A DNA stretch of 6,923 nt from Elusimicrobiota bacterium (GCA_016194625.1 JACQBB010000185.1:1-6923), one strand, 5' to 3'; shown: positions 1 through 6,906, numbered from the stretch's first letter. Translations and numbers: made by a program. The notes: generated from the letters alone by a model not told the origin.

Positions 1-131
1 GCGCTGAGGATGTTGCGGACCTCCTCGGCGATGATGGTCAGCAGGCTGTCCAGGTGCGTCTCGGCCGCGACCATGCGTCCGAACCGGGCCAGGAGGGATT
101 GGCGCTTCTCGAGCTCCTGCCTACGCCCCAT
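1..131 (-). CDS. GAF-domain sensor protein, N-terminal fragment (runs off left edge)
   Basis: This is an open frame starting at ATG 131-129 and still open at base 1, giving 43 complete codons. The protein begins MGRRQELEKR and continues through a Leu/Arg-rich helix into LDSLLTIIAEEVRNILS (residues 27-43). The pattern of a short charged helix and then L-D-x-L-L-x-x-I-x-x-E-x-x-x-x-L-x-A is typical of the first helix of GAF sensor domains, which bind small ligands or cyclic nucleotides in front of cyclase, GGDEF, HD-GYP, phosphatase or kinase outputs. The output domain lies outside the window, so its function cannot be named. The start is supported by a GAGG ribosome-binding site (141-138) six bases upstream. 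The frame overlaps the end of the glcF-like gene by 11 bases in a different phase, which suggests cotranscription and coupled translation. A second Met (codon 20, base 74) has no visible ribosome-binding site. The family call rests on about 20 residues only. Confidence 0.62.
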   Translation of the reverse strand, partial: MGRRQELEKRQSLLARFGRMVAAETHLDSLLTIIAEEVRNILS

Positions 132-1413
132 GGGAGTCCTCGACGGCGCCGGCGATGTACTCGGAGATGTGGAGCACGCGAGCGTCATGGTAATACATCT
201 TCAATCCCCGCGCAAGCTGGATGAGGCACGAGGTCGAGCTGGTGACGACCGTTCCCGCCTGGACGGACGCGGCGTTGCCGACCTTGCGGCGCAGGATCTC
301 GTCGGACAGCTCGCCGTGGACGAACGCGAACGCGCCGGCGCCGCCGCAGCAGGCGTCGGCGCCCGCCATCTCGCGGTACGCGTCGCCCGCGCAGGCGCGC
401 GTCGCGCGGCGGGGCTGGTCCTTCAGGCCCTGGCCGTTCAGCGCCCGGCAGGAGTCGTGGTAGGTGACCACGCCCCCCTCGCGCGCGGCGGGCACCGCGT
501 CGGAGCATTCCCCGTAGACCTCGACGGCGTCGCGCACGCGCGCGGCGAAGCGCTCGGCGCGGACGCGCCACTCGGCGTCGGACGGGAGCAGGAACAGCTG
601 CGGATAGGATTTGAGGAACGCCACGCACGACGAGCAGTCGCCGACGACCGGAGCGTCGCCGGTCGCCTCCGCCTTCTCGATGTTCGCCCGGGCCAGCGCG
701 CGCGCCTGCTCCAGGTCCCCGTAGTTGTGCGCGAGCAGGCCGCAGCAGGAGTTCTCCATGAACCGGCCTTTCCCTTTCAGGTCGGTCAAGGCTTTCCAGG
801 TCGCGGCCCCCACGCGCGGGAACAGGTAGCGCGGCCCGCACGGCGCGAAGTAGCGCCATGTGTCCCCCTCGCCGGCGGCGCGCAGCGCGGGCAGCTCGTC
901 GTCGAGCAGGCGTAGAGGGGATTCGTCCACGTGCGCGTCCATCTCGGCCAGGACCGGGAGGCCGACCAGGCGCAGGAGCGGGCGCGCGAGGCGCGACAGA
1001 CCCAGGCGCTTGAGCAGGAAGCCGGCCTTCAGCAGGAGCCGCAGAGTCGCCGGGCTCGTCAGCAGGAGGCCGGAGACGGCGCGCACCAGCCAGTGCCCGT
1101 CGCCGCGGATGCGGCGGCGCCCCTCCAGAACGATGTCGATCGTGGGGACTTTCGCGTAGCAGGCCGTCGTGCACGCCCCGCACAGCAGGCAGGTGGACAG
1201 CGCCTCCTCGGCGTCCTTCGGGTCGGCGAGCTTGCCCTCCAGCATCTGGCGCACCAGCTGGTTGCGGCCCCGCGGGGACCAGGCCTCGCGGCCGGTGGCC
1301 ACGTAGGTCGGGCAGGCCTGCTCGCAGTAGCCGCAGCGCGAGCACTGCGCGGCCGCGTCGTAGTCGGAGCGCTCGCCGAGGTCCGTCAGCAGCCGACCGA
1401 GGATCTCCGCCAT
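121..1413 (-). CDS. glcF: GlcF-like iron-sulfur subunit of a 2-hydroxyacid dehydrogenase
   Basis: A 430-residue (Fe-S)-binding protein of the GlcF/LutA type, close to the usual GlcF length of about 400. Two ferredoxin-like 4Fe-4S motifs are complete: C24-C27-C30-C34 followed by Pro, and C75-C78-C81-C85, where Tyr rather than the usual Pro follows. Two CCG (heterodisulfide-reductase D-like) repeats follow: C192, C223-C224-G, C260/C263; then C322, C355-C356-G and C396. The lone last Cys of the second repeat matches E. coli GlcF. No signal peptide is seen; residues 108-155 are leucine-rich and may help membrane association. In the family, this subunit takes electrons from the GlcD/GlcE flavins and passes them towards quinone. 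It lies directly downstream of the glcDE fusion gene, which supports the pairing. The substrate (glycolate, D-lactate or another 2-hydroxyacid) cannot be decided. There is no properly spaced ribosome-binding site before the ATG: GAAGG lies only one base away. See the TATAAT entry. Confidence 0.88.
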   Translation of the reverse strand: MAEILGRLLTDLGERSDYDAAAQCSRCGYCEQACPTYVATGREAWSPRGRNQLVRQMLEGKLADPKDAEEALSTCLLCGACTTACYAKVPTIDIVLEGRRRIRGDGHWLVRAVSGLLLTSPATLRLLLKAGFLLKRLGLSRLARPLLRLVGLPVLAEMDAHVDESPLRLLDDELPALRAAGEGDTWRYFAPCGPRYLFPRVGAATWKALTDLKGKGRFMENSCCGLLAHNYGDLEQARALARANIEKAEATGDAPVVGDCSSCVAFLKSYPQLFLLPSDAEWRVRAERFAARVRDAVEVYGECSDAVPAAREGGVVTYHDSCRALNGQGLKDQPRRATRACAGDAYREMAGADACCGGAGAFAFVHGELSDEILRRKVGNAASVQAGTVVTSSTSCLIQLARGLKMYYHDARVLHISEYIAGAVEDSHGA

Positions 1414-1419
1414 GCCTTC

Positions 1420-1425
1420 ATTATA
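1420..1425 (-). promoter_or_regulatory. Candidate -10 box for a leaderless glcF transcript
   Basis: A perfect TATAAT is read on the minus strand in a very GC-rich setting. Exactly six bases (GAAGGC) separate it from the A of the glcF ATG at 1413, which would place the start of transcription on the start codon itself. This is the geometry of leaderless promoters known from Deinococcus and some high-GC bacteria. The expected -35 position (about 1443-1448, GTCGCG) matches TTGACA poorly and no extended -10 TG is present. It could be chance. Confidence 0.33.
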
Positions 1426-1454
1426 CCGCCCGGAACGGCGGCCGCGACGCGGCC
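1426..1454 (-). other. Two small hairpins in the glcDE-glcF gap
   Basis: Read on the minus strand, GGCCGCGTCGCGGCC (1454-1440) is a perfect 7+1+7 inverted repeat starting four bases after the glcDE stop; as RNA it gives a 6-bp stem with a 3-base loop. It overlaps by two bases a second stem, CCGCC/GGCGG with a 6-base loop (1441-1426), which ends flush against TATAAT. No U-run follows, so it does not look like a standard intrinsic terminator. It could be an operator, a processing or mRNA-stability element, or chance in GC-rich DNA. This 45-base gap is the only non-coding space of note in the window. Confidence 0.35.
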
Positions 1455-1458
1455 CGGC

Positions 1459-3450
1459 TCAGAGCGGGGAGGTCATCCGGCCCGCGGGATCGAACGCCGC
1501 GCGCGCCTTCAGCGCCCACGGCGAGAACACCGGCGGGCGGACCGGCGGGAGCGCGTCGGGGACGGGGACGGGGCGGGCGTGGAGCTTGAAGGTCGCCTCC
1601 AAGACGACGCCGAACGAGCCCCACGAGCCCAGCACCAGGCGCGGCAGGTCGTAGCCGGCCACGTTCTTGACCACCTTGCCGCCGAGCTCGACGACCTCTC
1701 CGGTGGACAGGAGCAGGCGCATCCCCAGCAGGTCCTCGCGCGTCCCCGGCCACGCGCGCGTCGCCAGCAGTCCGCCGAGCGTGCCGCCGGTCTTGGGCAG
1801 GCGCAGGCGGTAGCCCTGCGACTCCAGCTCGCGGTGCAGGCCGTGCAGGGAGATCCCCGCCTCGACGGTCAGCGTCAGGTTCTTGCGGTCCAAGTCGACG
1901 ATCCGGTTCATGCCGGCCGTCAGCAGCTCGACGGCGCCGGCGGGCGTCGGGTCGGGCAGGCGCGTGGAGGCCCCGCGCACGCGGAAGGCCGCGTCCGGCG
2001 CCGCCTCGCGGACCTTCTCGACGAGGTGCGCCGCCTGCTCCGACAGCGCCGGCGACGGCGGCTTGCGGAACGGCGCGGAGGCCGACGGCGAGCCGACGAG
2101 CGGGAACAATTTGTCGGGGTTCGCGAGGTTCTCCGGGTCCAGCGCCAGCTTCACGCGGCGGAACAGAGCGAGCGTCTCCGGCGTGAACAGCCAGGCCATC
2201 GCGTCGCGCTTGTCCAGGCCGATGCCGTGCTCGCCCGACAGCGAGCCGCCCAGTTCGACGCAGGCCTGCAGCATCTCGTGGCCGGCGGCCTTCACGCGGC
2301 GGGTCTGCTCGGGGTCGCGCTCGTCGAAGACGATGTTCGGATGGATGTTGCCGTCCCCCGCGTGGAAGAGCAGGTACGCCTTCACCGAATGCCTCGCGGC
2401 GATCTCCTGCAGGCGCCGGACGCAGTCCGGCAGCTTGTCGCGCGGGACCACGCCGTCCTCGACGAGGACGTTCGGCGCCAGCCGCGCCAGCGCCGCGTAG
2501 GCGCCGCGGCGGCCCTCCCACAGGCGGTCGCGCTCGGCCGCGTCGGCGGCGGCGCGCACCGAGGCGGCGCCGCTCTCGCGGCACAGCGCGGCGACCGCGG
2601 CGGCGTCGCGCTCGACCTCGTCGACCGCGCCGTCCAGCTCGATGAGCAGGACCGCGGGGTCCTTCGGGTAGCCGAGGGGCTTCAGCGCCTCGACCGACTC
2701 CACGGTCGCGCGGTCCATCGCCTCCAGGCAGCGCGGCACGACGCCGGAGGCGATCGTCGCCGACACGCAGGCGATCGCCGCGTCGATCGACGGGAAGCCG
2801 GCCAGCAGCGTGCGCGACTCGGCCGGGAGGGGCGTCAGCTTGAGCCACAGCCGGACGATGACGCCGAGCGTGCCCTCCGCGCCGACGAGCAGGCTCGCCA
2901 GCTCCGGGCCGCCGTCGTCGTGCGAGAAGCGCGCGAGCGTCCCGTCGGGCATCGCGGCCTCGACGGCCAGCACGTGGTTGGTCGTGACGCCGTACTTGAG
3001 GCAGCGCGGGCCGCCGGCGTTCTCCGACGCGTTGCCGCCGAGCGTCGAGACGCGGAAGCTCGCCGGGTCGGGGGCGTAGAACAGCCCCAGCCTCTCCGCG
3101 GCGTTCTGCAGGTGCAGGTTGACCACGCCGGGCTCGACGCACGCGACGCGGGCGTCGCGGTCGATGGACAGGATGCGGTCGAGCCGCGCCAGCGCGATCA
3201 CCAGGCCGCCGCGCAGCGCGATGCAGCCGCCGGAGAGGTTCGTGCCCGCGCCGCGCGCGACGTACGGCACGCCGTTCTCCGCGCACCAGGCCACCGCGCG
3301 GCGCACGTCCTCGGACGAGCGGGCCAGCAGGACGGCGTCGGGGCGCGCGCGGTCGAGCGCGCCGTCGTAGGAGTACACGGCCAGGTCGGCCGGCGAGGTC
3401 AGCAGGGAGCCCGGCGCGACGCGCGAGGCGAGCTCCGCGACCGCGGCCAT
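1459..3450 (-). CDS. glcD: GlcD-type FAD-linked oxidase fused to a shortened GlcE-like module
   Basis: A 663-residue protein. Residues 1-450 are a full GlcD-type FAD oxidase: the FAD-binding loop ARGAGTNLSGG (65-75), GGNASENAGGPRCLKYG (138-154), LLVGAEGTLGVI (187-198), the active-site HAGDGNIHP (363-371), SGEHGIGLDKR (405-415) and the closing LDPENLANPDKLFP (437-450). After a Pro/Ser-rich linker (451-470), residues 471-627 match the FAD-binding half of GlcE: MNRIVDLDRKNLTLTVEAG, GGTLGGLLAT (555-564) and GGKVVKNVAGYD (590-601). The last 20 residues (WALKARAAFDPAGRM) resemble the extreme GlcE C terminus. The roughly 130-residue region that separates these in E. coli GlcE is missing, so the second module has little or no cap domain. 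Family role: oxidation of glycolate or D-lactate with electrons leaving through GlcF, encoded next downstream. The ATG lies four bases after the kinase stop with no clear ribosome-binding site, suggesting reinitiation. Glycolate versus D-lactate specificity is open. Confidence 0.9.
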   Translation of the reverse strand: MAAVAELASRVAPGSLLTSPADLAVYSYDGALDRARPDAVLLARSSEDVRRAVAWCAENGVPYVARGAGTNLSGGCIALRGGLVIALARLDRILSIDRDARVACVEPGVVNLHLQNAAERLGLFYAPDPASFRVSTLGGNASENAGGPRCLKYGVTTNHVLAVEAAMPDGTLARFSHDDGGPELASLLVGAEGTLGVIVRLWLKLTPLPAESRTLLAGFPSIDAAIACVSATIASGVVPRCLEAMDRATVESVEALKPLGYPKDPAVLLIELDGAVDEVERDAAAVAALCRESGAASVRAAADAAERDRLWEGRRGAYAALARLAPNVLVEDGVVPRDKLPDCVRRLQEIAARHSVKAYLLFHAGDGNIHPNIVFDERDPEQTRRVKAAGHEMLQACVELGGSLSGEHGIGLDKRDAMAWLFTPETLALFRRVKLALDPENLANPDKLFPLVGSPSASAPFRKPPSPALSEQAAHLVEKVREAAPDAAFRVRGASTRLPDPTPAGAVELLTAGMNRIVDLDRKNLTLTVEAGISLHGLHRELESQGYRLRLPKTGGTLGGLLATRAWPGTREDLLGMRLLLSTGEVVELGGKVVKNVAGYDLPRLVLGSWGSFGVVLEATFKLHARPVPVPDALPPVRPPVFSPWALKARAAFDPAGRMTSPL

Positions 3451-3454
3451 GGGG

Positions 3455-5524
3455 CTACTTCGGCGGGGCCGGCGGGGCCGGCGGCGGCAGGCTGGCGACG
3501 AGCGGGCCCGTCGGCAGCGCGATCGACGCCGCGCCGGACGCCGCGGGAGGCGGGGCGGCCGCGCCCTTGGGGATCGGCAGCTTGAAGAAGAAGAACGAGC
3601 CGACGCCCAGCTCGGACTCGATGCCCATGTCGCCGCCGTGCATCTGCACGATCTCGCGCGCGATCTTCAGGCCCAGGCCGAAGCCGGCCTTGCGCATCGT
3701 CTGCGCCTCCTTCGTCTGGAAGAAGCGCTCCCACACGCGGGGCAGGTCCTCCTTGCTGATGCCGATGCCGGTGTCGCGCACGCCGACGACGACCCAGTCC
3801 GGCGACAGCGTCGCCTCGATGGTGACGCTGCCCCCCTCCTTCGTGTACTGGACCGCGTTCGTGCACAGGTTCTGGATGACCTGGCCGATGCGGTGCGCGT
3901 CGCCCTTCAGCGGCGGGATGCCCGGCGGGACCTTCATCGAGAACTTGAGCTGCTTGCGCTCGGCGACCACGTCGACGCGCGACTTGACCTCCGCGATGAC
4001 CGCCGCCAGGTCCAGCTCGCCGATCTCGACGCGCAGCTTGCCGGACTCGATCGCGGCCAGGTCCACCAGGTCGGAGACCAGGTGGTTCAGGGTCTTGGCG
4101 GCGTTGTTGATGTGCGCGGCGCACTTCAGCTCGTCGGGCTTGTCCTTGAGGCGCATCGCCAGCACCTCGGCGTAGCCGAGGATGGCGGTCAGCGGGTTCT
4201 TGACGTCGTGCGCGACCGTCGCGAAGAACTTGGTCTGGAAGCCGTTGACCTGCGCGAGCTTGCGCGCCAGGTCCTCGGTCTCCTTGAACAGGCGGGCGTT
4301 CTCGAGCTTCAGGAAGCGCGCGTCGAGCGCGCGCTGGATCGACAGCACCAGGCGCGAGGCGTCGACCGGCTTGGTGACCGCGTCGTCGAGGCCGAGCTCG
4401 ATGGCGCGCGTGACGCCCTTCAGCGCGTCCTGGACGGGGAACTGGTCGATCATCAGGATCAGGCGCAGGTCCTTGTCCTTCTCGCGCAGCTTCAGCGCCA
4501 GGTTCGCGCCGGAGAGCTTCGTCGTCTCGAGCGCCGAGCCGCCGATCGCCACGAGGGCGAACGGCTTCTGCTGGGCCAGGCGCAGGGCCTCCTCGCCGTT
4601 GACCGTGCTGGTCACGTCGTAGCCCAGCGCGATCAGCGACTCGGACAGGCGCGACAGCGTCGGCACGTCGTTGTCGACGAGGAGCAGGCGCTCCTTCTCG
4701 CGCGGCGCGGCCTTCACCGCGCCGAGCGCCTCGCTGAGGACCTCGGCGACGCGCGTCGCCTGCTCGCGGGGCACCACGGCGGGCTTGCCCTTCGTGATCG
4801 CCATCGTCGCGGCGCGCAGCGGGTCGAGCGGGGTCAGCAGGTAGCACGCCGCGTTCGGCATCACCTGGCGCAGCTTCGCGTCGAACTGCTGGGCCTCCGC
4901 GTGCGTCCCGGTGAACTTCGCGACCGCGATGTGGCCGAGGACCGGGGGCTCCTGGTCGGAGGGCTCGTCGGAGCCGCCGGCGAGGCGGCCCCAGAAGCCG
5001 CCCTTCGCGGGCTTCGATTTGGTGCGCGCCTGCTCGCTGCGCGCGGACTGCTCGCGCAGCATCTCGATCATCCCGACGTGGCTGTCCACCTGGAAGAACT
5101 GCACGCCCGCCTGGCGCAGCGCGCCCTGGATGCCCTGCGTGAGGAACAGCGTCGGCTCGACGAGGAACGCGATCGGCACCTCGACGGCGCGGACCTGGTC
5201 CACGAAGCCGCGCGGCAGGGGCCACGGCAGGCGGCGCATCGGCGCGGCCATCGCGGGCGTCAGCGGCGCCGCGGGCTCCAGGCCGATCAGCGCGAAGCCG
5301 CCCTTGTCGGCCTGCAGCTTGACCAGCGCCGCGCGGTCGTCGGCGGAGGCCTTCGCGAAGTCGAGGACGAGGGCGGCGAAGGTCTCGCTGGAGAGCTTCA
5401 GCGCGGCCGCGCGCGCGTCGGCGACGGGCACGGTCTCGTACTCGCGGCCGACCATCGACGGCGTCAGCTCGTTGACGAGGGCCTGGTCCAGCCCGACCAG
5501 CAGGACGCGCCCCTTGGGATTCAT
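3455..5524 (-). CDS. Soluble hybrid histidine kinase with three degenerate receiver-like domains
   Basis: A 689-residue protein with no membrane segment or signal peptide. Receiver-like 1 (about 5-115) keeps a possible acceptor D55 but has only one acid (D13) at the first strand and no clear conserved Lys. Receiver-like 2 (about 116-270) has K203 near the acceptor position and is interrupted by a charged, Gly/Lys/Pro-rich insert (about 160-195). Receiver-like 3 (279-402) keeps the acid pair D284/D286 and K385 (TKP), but Gly328 stands where the acceptor Asp should be. A helix (403-430) then leads to an intact kinase core: H-box HDVKNPL with H439, N-box NLCTNAVQYT (N556), DTGIGIS (584-590), F-box RVWERFF and the G2 box GFGLGLKIA (614-622). 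A Pro/Ala-rich tail (653-689) ends it. The kinase should autophosphorylate; its partner is not in the window, and its own receivers seem unable to act as normal phosphate acceptors, except perhaps the first. The ATG shares one base with the lyase stop (TGATG); GGAG lies 11 bases upstream. The signal is unknown. Confidence 0.88.
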   Translation of the reverse strand: MNPKGRVLLVGLDQALVNELTPSMVGREYETVPVADARAAALKLSSETFAALVLDFAKASADDRAALVKLQADKGGFALIGLEPAAPLTPAMAAPMRRLPWPLPRGFVDQVRAVEVPIAFLVEPTLFLTQGIQGALRQAGVQFFQVDSHVGMIEMLREQSARSEQARTKSKPAKGGFWGRLAGGSDEPSDQEPPVLGHIAVAKFTGTHAEAQQFDAKLRQVMPNAACYLLTPLDPLRAATMAITKGKPAVVPREQATRVAEVLSEALGAVKAAPREKERLLLVDNDVPTLSRLSESLIALGYDVTSTVNGEEALRLAQQKPFALVAIGGSALETTKLSGANLALKLREKDKDLRLILMIDQFPVQDALKGVTRAIELGLDDAVTKPVDASRLVLSIQRALDARFLKLENARLFKETEDLARKLAQVNGFQTKFFATVAHDVKNPLTAILGYAEVLAMRLKDKPDELKCAAHINNAAKTLNHLVSDLVDLAAIESGKLRVEIGELDLAAVIAEVKSRVDVVAERKQLKFSMKVPPGIPPLKGDAHRIGQVIQNLCTNAVQYTKEGGSVTIEATLSPDWVVVGVRDTGIGISKEDLPRVWERFFQTKEAQTMRKAGFGLGLKIAREIVQMHGGDMGIESELGVGSFFFFKLPIPKGAAAPPPAASGAASIALPTGPLVASLPPPAPPAPPK
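3462..3488 (-). repeat. Short GC-rich tandem repeat coding the Pro-rich kinase tail
   Basis: On the plus strand ggcggggcc occurs twice in a row (3462-3479), followed by the related ggcggcggc (3480-3488). On the coding strand this gives the Pro/Ala run at the end of the kinase. Such runs can change copy number by slippage and vary between strains; here it would only alter tail length. Confidence 0.5.
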
Positions 5525-6906
5525 CAGGCCGCCGGCTCCAGGCTCGCCGTGAAGTGGCCGAGGCGCGCGGGCGCCTCCACGAGGCGCAGGGGCTTGATCT
5601 CCCTCGCGCGCGAGGCCACGTCGGCGACGACCTCGATCAGGAAGTCCACGTGGCTCTGCGTGTACGCGCGGCGCGGGATGGCCATGCGCACCAGCTCCAT
5701 CGGCGCGGCCTTCGCCTCGCCGGCGCCGCGCTTGCCGAACATCAGCGAGCCGATCTCGACGGTGCGCACGCCGGCCGTCAGGTACAGCTCGCAGGCGAGC
5801 GCCTGGGCCGGGTAGCCGGACGGCGGGATGTGCGGCAGCAGGCGCTTGGCGTCGATGTAGATCGCGTGGCCGCCCGGAGGTTCGACGATCGGCACGCCCG
5901 CGCGGCGGAGGCCGTCGCCCAGGTACTCGACCGAGCGGATGCGGTAGGCCAGGTAGTGCTCGTCGAGAGCCTCGCCCAGGCCCACCGCCAGCGCCTCCAG
6001 GTCGCGCCCGGCCAGGCCGCCGTAGGTCGGGAAGCCCTCGCCCAGGATCATCTCGTCGCGGCAGTCCTTGGCGAGCGCGTCGTCGTTCAGCGCCAGGAAG
6101 CCGCCGATGTTGACGAACGCGTCCTTCTTCGAGCTCATCCAGCAGCCGTCGCAGTACGAGAACATCTCCCGGGCGATCTCGGTCGGGGTGCGCTTCGACT
6201 GGCCGAGCTCGCGGAGCTTCACGAACCAGGAGTTCTCCGCGAAGCGCGCGACGTCGAGGAACAGCGGGATCTTATAGTGCCTGGAGATCTCGCGCGCCGC
6301 GCGCAGGTTCCCCAGCGACACCGGCTGGCCGCCGAGCGAGTTGTTGGTCAGCGTCATCACGATCATCGCGACCTTCGGCGCGCCGACCTCGCGGATCTTG
6401 CGCTCGAGGGCGGCCAGGTCGATGTCGCCCTTGAACGGCGCGGGCGTCCCGAACAGGAGCGCCTCGGGCGTCGGCAGGTCGATCGCCTCGGCGCCGGACG
6501 CCTCGACGTTGGCGCGCGTCGTGTCGAAGTGCGAGTTCGAGAGGAACACCTTGCCCGGGCCGCCGACGGCGCGGAACAGGATGCGCTCGGCCGCGCGGCC
6601 CTGGTGCATCGGCAGGACGTGCTTGAGGCCGGTCAGGCCGCGCACGACCTTCTCGAGGGTGAAGAAGCTGCGCGCGCCGGCGTACGACTCGTCGCCGCGC
6701 ATGATCGCGCCCCACTGGTCGGCCGACATCGCCGAGGTCCCGGAGTCGGTGAGCAGGTCGATGAGGACCTTGTCGGCGGGGACCTTGAACAGGTTCCAGC
6801 CCGCCTCGCGGAGGACGCGCTCGCGCTCGGCCCGCGTGGTGAACGCGAGCGGCTCGACCATCTTCACCTTGAAGGGCTCGATGATCGTCTTCCAGGCGCG
6901 TTCCAT
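5524..6906 (-). CDS. tnaA: Tryptophanase-family PLP beta-eliminating lyase (tryptophanase more likely than tyrosine phenol-lyase)
   Basis: A 460-residue protein, full length for the tryptophanase/tyrosine phenol-lyase family (456-471). The PLP and catalytic residues are present: Y75, Q102-G103-R104 stacking over the cofactor, F127, N189, D218 and R221 of the pyridine-binding region, the Schiff-base lysine K261 within SSKKD, and R412 for the substrate carboxylate; E73 fits the monovalent-cation site. Positions that separate the two activities look like tryptophanase: D128 (Thr in tyrosine phenol-lyase), I386 in VEIG (Arg381 in tyrosine phenol-lyase) and H451 in HFTA (Phe there). Much of the remaining sequence is closer to tyrosine phenol-lyase, for example EMFSYCDG, NIGGF, GGLAGRD and AGVPIVEP. 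Likely reaction: L-tryptophan to indole, pyruvate and ammonia in the cytoplasm. No TnaC-like leader can be judged because the upstream region lies outside the window. The start is supported by GGAG (6918-6915) eight bases before the ATG. Odd points are Met100 for Thr before HQGR, Ala105 for Gly, and Leu191 for Ala before GGQP. Confidence 0.9.
   Translation of the reverse strand: MERAWKTIIEPFKVKMVEPLAFTTRAERERVLREAGWNLFKVPADKVLIDLLTDSGTSAMSADQWGAIMRGDESYAGARSFFTLEKVVRGLTGLKHVLPMHQGRAAERILFRAVGGPGKVFLSNSHFDTTRANVEASGAEAIDLPTPEALLFGTPAPFKGDIDLAALERKIREVGAPKVAMIVMTLTNNSLGGQPVSLGNLRAAREISRHYKIPLFLDVARFAENSWFVKLRELGQSKRTPTEIAREMFSYCDGCWMSSKKDAFVNIGGFLALNDDALAKDCRDEMILGEGFPTYGGLAGRDLEALAVGLGEALDEHYLAYRIRSVEYLGDGLRRAGVPIVEPPGGHAIYIDAKRLLPHIPPSGYPAQALACELYLTAGVRTVEIGSLMFGKRGAGEAKAAPMELVRMAIPRRAYTQSHVDFLIEVVADVASRAREIKPLRLVEAPARLGHFTASLEPAA

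Noticed and set aside
1411..1461. glcDE and glcF are in the same frame, so UGA readthrough would join them through a 15-residue linker
   Set aside because: Two same-strand neighbours share a frame one time in three by chance, and no recoding signal (SECIS-like element or a known readthrough context) is evident.
1459..3450. Naming the substrate of the GlcDE/GlcF pair as glycolate
   Set aside because: GlcD, D-lactate dehydrogenase and related 2-hydroxyacid oxidases share the motifs seen, so the gene symbols are used for family resemblance only.
931..3585. Very long plus-strand open frame (884 codons) opposite glcF and glcDE
   Set aside because: It is rich in Arg, Ala, Gln and Val with no recognisable domain and spans two well-supported genes on the other strand. 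It is the usual antisense shadow of GC-rich coding DNA.
3449..5815. Long plus-strand open frame (788 codons) opposite the kinase and part of the lyase
   Set aside because: Composition is low in complexity (Arg, Leu, Asp, Gln, Ala), there is no motif and no promoter or ribosome-binding context. The minus strand carries clear kinase motifs over the same bases.
6270..6280. TATAAG-like sequence inside the lyase gene as an internal promoter
   Set aside because: It simply encodes the conserved H-Y-K-I-P segment of the lyase, and there is no start codon, ribosome-binding site or matching -35 near it.
5524..6906. Calling the lyase a tyrosine phenol-lyase outright
   Set aside because: The Arg that recognises the phenol ring in tyrosine phenol-lyase (position 381 there) is Ile386 here, and D128 and H451 are the tryptophanase residues.
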